A stretch of 64,000 bases of DNA, from the NCBI GenBank assembly GCA_029946125.1, contig JAQSDX010000003.1, positions 1 through 64,000 of the forward strand, given 5' to 3'. The DNA comes from Candidatus Methylobacter titanis. GTDB taxonomy: Bacteria > Pseudomonadota > Gammaproteobacteria > Methylococcales > Methylomonadaceae. The notes under the pieces are model-generated. The model was not told the DNA's origin, ran no database searches, and worked only from the letters and a program-made list of their open reading frames with translations. Below, one piece after another: positions 63,371 to 64,000 of this stretch (its first letter is position 1; every line of letters begins with the position of its first letter). The position numbers and the translations under genes were made by a program.

Positions 63371-64000
63371 TCAAGGTTTCCGCTCTGAATTCAACAGCTC
63401 AATAACCGGCCGAGTCTTTGGACGAATGCCTCGCCAGATAAAAAAAGCCTCTGCCGCCTGTTCAACCAACATACCCAGACCATCCAGGCTTTTTAGCGTA
63501 TGGTTTTCCTGTCCCCAACGCACAAAAGCGGTTGGCTCGTTGCCGTAGGCGAGATCGTAACACACACCTTCTTTAGCCAGTAAACCGGTCGGCAGTGGCG
63601 GCATGCAACCGCTTAAACTGGCGGAGGTTGCGTTTAAAATCAAGTCGAATTGCCGGTTTTTTAAGGCCTCAAAACCGCAGCCGGTGATTGAACCGCCGTT
63701 GTCAAATTCGGCGGCCAGCTTGACGGCTTTATCAACGGTACGGTTGGCGATAACAAGGGAGTGCGGGGTTTGTTCAAGAATCGGGGCTATGATGCCGCGA
63801 CTGGCGCCGCCTGCACCCAGAATCAATATGCGGCTGCCCGATAAGGCGATGCCATGATTGATGGTCAAGTCGGTTACCAGGCCGATGCCGTCGGTGTTGT
63901 CGCCTAACAGAGAGCCGTCCGCCTGGAGTGCGAGCGTGTTGACGGCTTTGCTCAGTTGAGCCCGTTCGGTTTTATGGGCGACGTAGTTCCAGGCGAGTTC
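63371..64000 (-). CDS. aroE: Shikimate dehydrogenase AroE, 5' end beyond window
   Basis: NADP-dependent reduction of 3-dehydroshikimate in aromatic amino acid synthesis. The last 209 residues are visible; the frame runs to the window edge. It contains AVNTLALQADGSLLGDNTDG (substrate site), the NADP loop ILILGAGGASRGIIAPIL with IANRT, and the C-terminal DGLGMLVEQAAEAFFIWRGI. An apparent start at 63868 is only an internal TTG. The N-terminal substrate-binding half, with its catalytic Lys, lies outside. Confidence 0.93.
   Translation of the reverse strand, partial: ELAWNYVAHKTERAQLSKAVNTLALQADGSLLGDNTDGIGLVTDLTINHGIALSGSRILILGAGGASRGIIAPILEQTPHSLVIANRTVDKAVKLAAEFDNGGSITGCGFEALKNRQFDLILNATSASLSGCMPPLPTGLLAKEGVCYDLAYGNEPTAFVRWGQENHTLKSLDGLGMLVEQAAEAFFIWRGIRPKTRPVIELLNSERKP

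Overview
The window looks like chromosomal DNA of a motile, Gram-negative gammaproteobacterium. Supporting this are the rpsP-rimM-trmD-rplS operon next to ffh, the pilBCD-coaE-zapD-yacG cluster, pepA-holC-valS divergent from lptF-lptG, and a two-membrane flagellum with P- and L-ring genes. The Entner-Doudoroff operon, formaldehyde-type GFA protein, FdxA and many dispersed palindromes remind me of type I methanotrophs (Methylococcales). No methane or methanol oxidation gene is present, so that placement is only an inference.

Layout. 1-0.9 kb: the 5' end of a flagellin gene (minus) and a small YjfB-like motility gene, each with a recognisable flagellar promoter. 0.9-9.2 kb: ypjD-like/ffh, the ribosomal protein and tRNA-methylation operon, ogt-xerD-lpxA-like, and dbpA. 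9.3-10.9 kb: rhlE (convergent with dbpA) and tRNA-Arg(CCT). 10.9-23.6 kb: flagellar block, with flgN-flgM and flgA on minus and flgBCDEF and flgGHIJKL on plus. Sigma-54 sites precede flgB and flgG and a sigma-28 site precedes flgM, so the early and late tiers of the flagellar cascade can be read from the DNA. 23.6-28.0 kb (minus): a small secreted protein with a repeated motif, a NitT/TauT-type ABC transporter, a hydrolase gene remnant and alanine dehydrogenase. 28.1-32.3 kb: cysJ and cysI, separated by a mosaic of palindromes flanked by a 56-bp imperfect duplication of the original gene junction. 32.4-34.7 kb (minus): a degenerate EAL protein behind a possible attenuator, a Cys-rich secreted protein, and a chain of three very small ORFs behind a strong promoter overlapped by an inverted repeat. 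34.9-40.5 kb: zwf-edd-eda and gltA. 40.6-43.5 kb: esterase, GFA protein, DUF3301 protein, zinc-ribbon membrane protein, ferredoxin and CYTH protein. 43.5-49.1 kb (minus): pilB-pilC-pilD-coaE-zapD-yacG. 49.3-60.1 kb (minus): pepA-holC-valS, interrupted between holC and valS by a type III restriction-modification system (res, mod) and a PemK/MazF toxin-antitoxin pair, with palindromes around mod. 60.4-64 kb: lptF-lptG, a gamma-class carbonic anhydrase-like protein and the 3' part of aroE.

The strongest candidates for something undescribed are the small-ORF chain with the secreted Cys-rich protein (33.8-34.7 kb), the duplicated cysJ/cysI junction filled with palindromes (30.16-30.58 kb), and two leader-like structures: a triple hairpin ahead of cysJ and a terminator/antiterminator pair ahead of the EAL gene. 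Several palindrome families recur across the window and tend to sit beside accessory genes. No CRISPR array, insertion sequence, prophage or rRNA was seen. All functional calls were made by eye from motifs and gene order; no database search was run.
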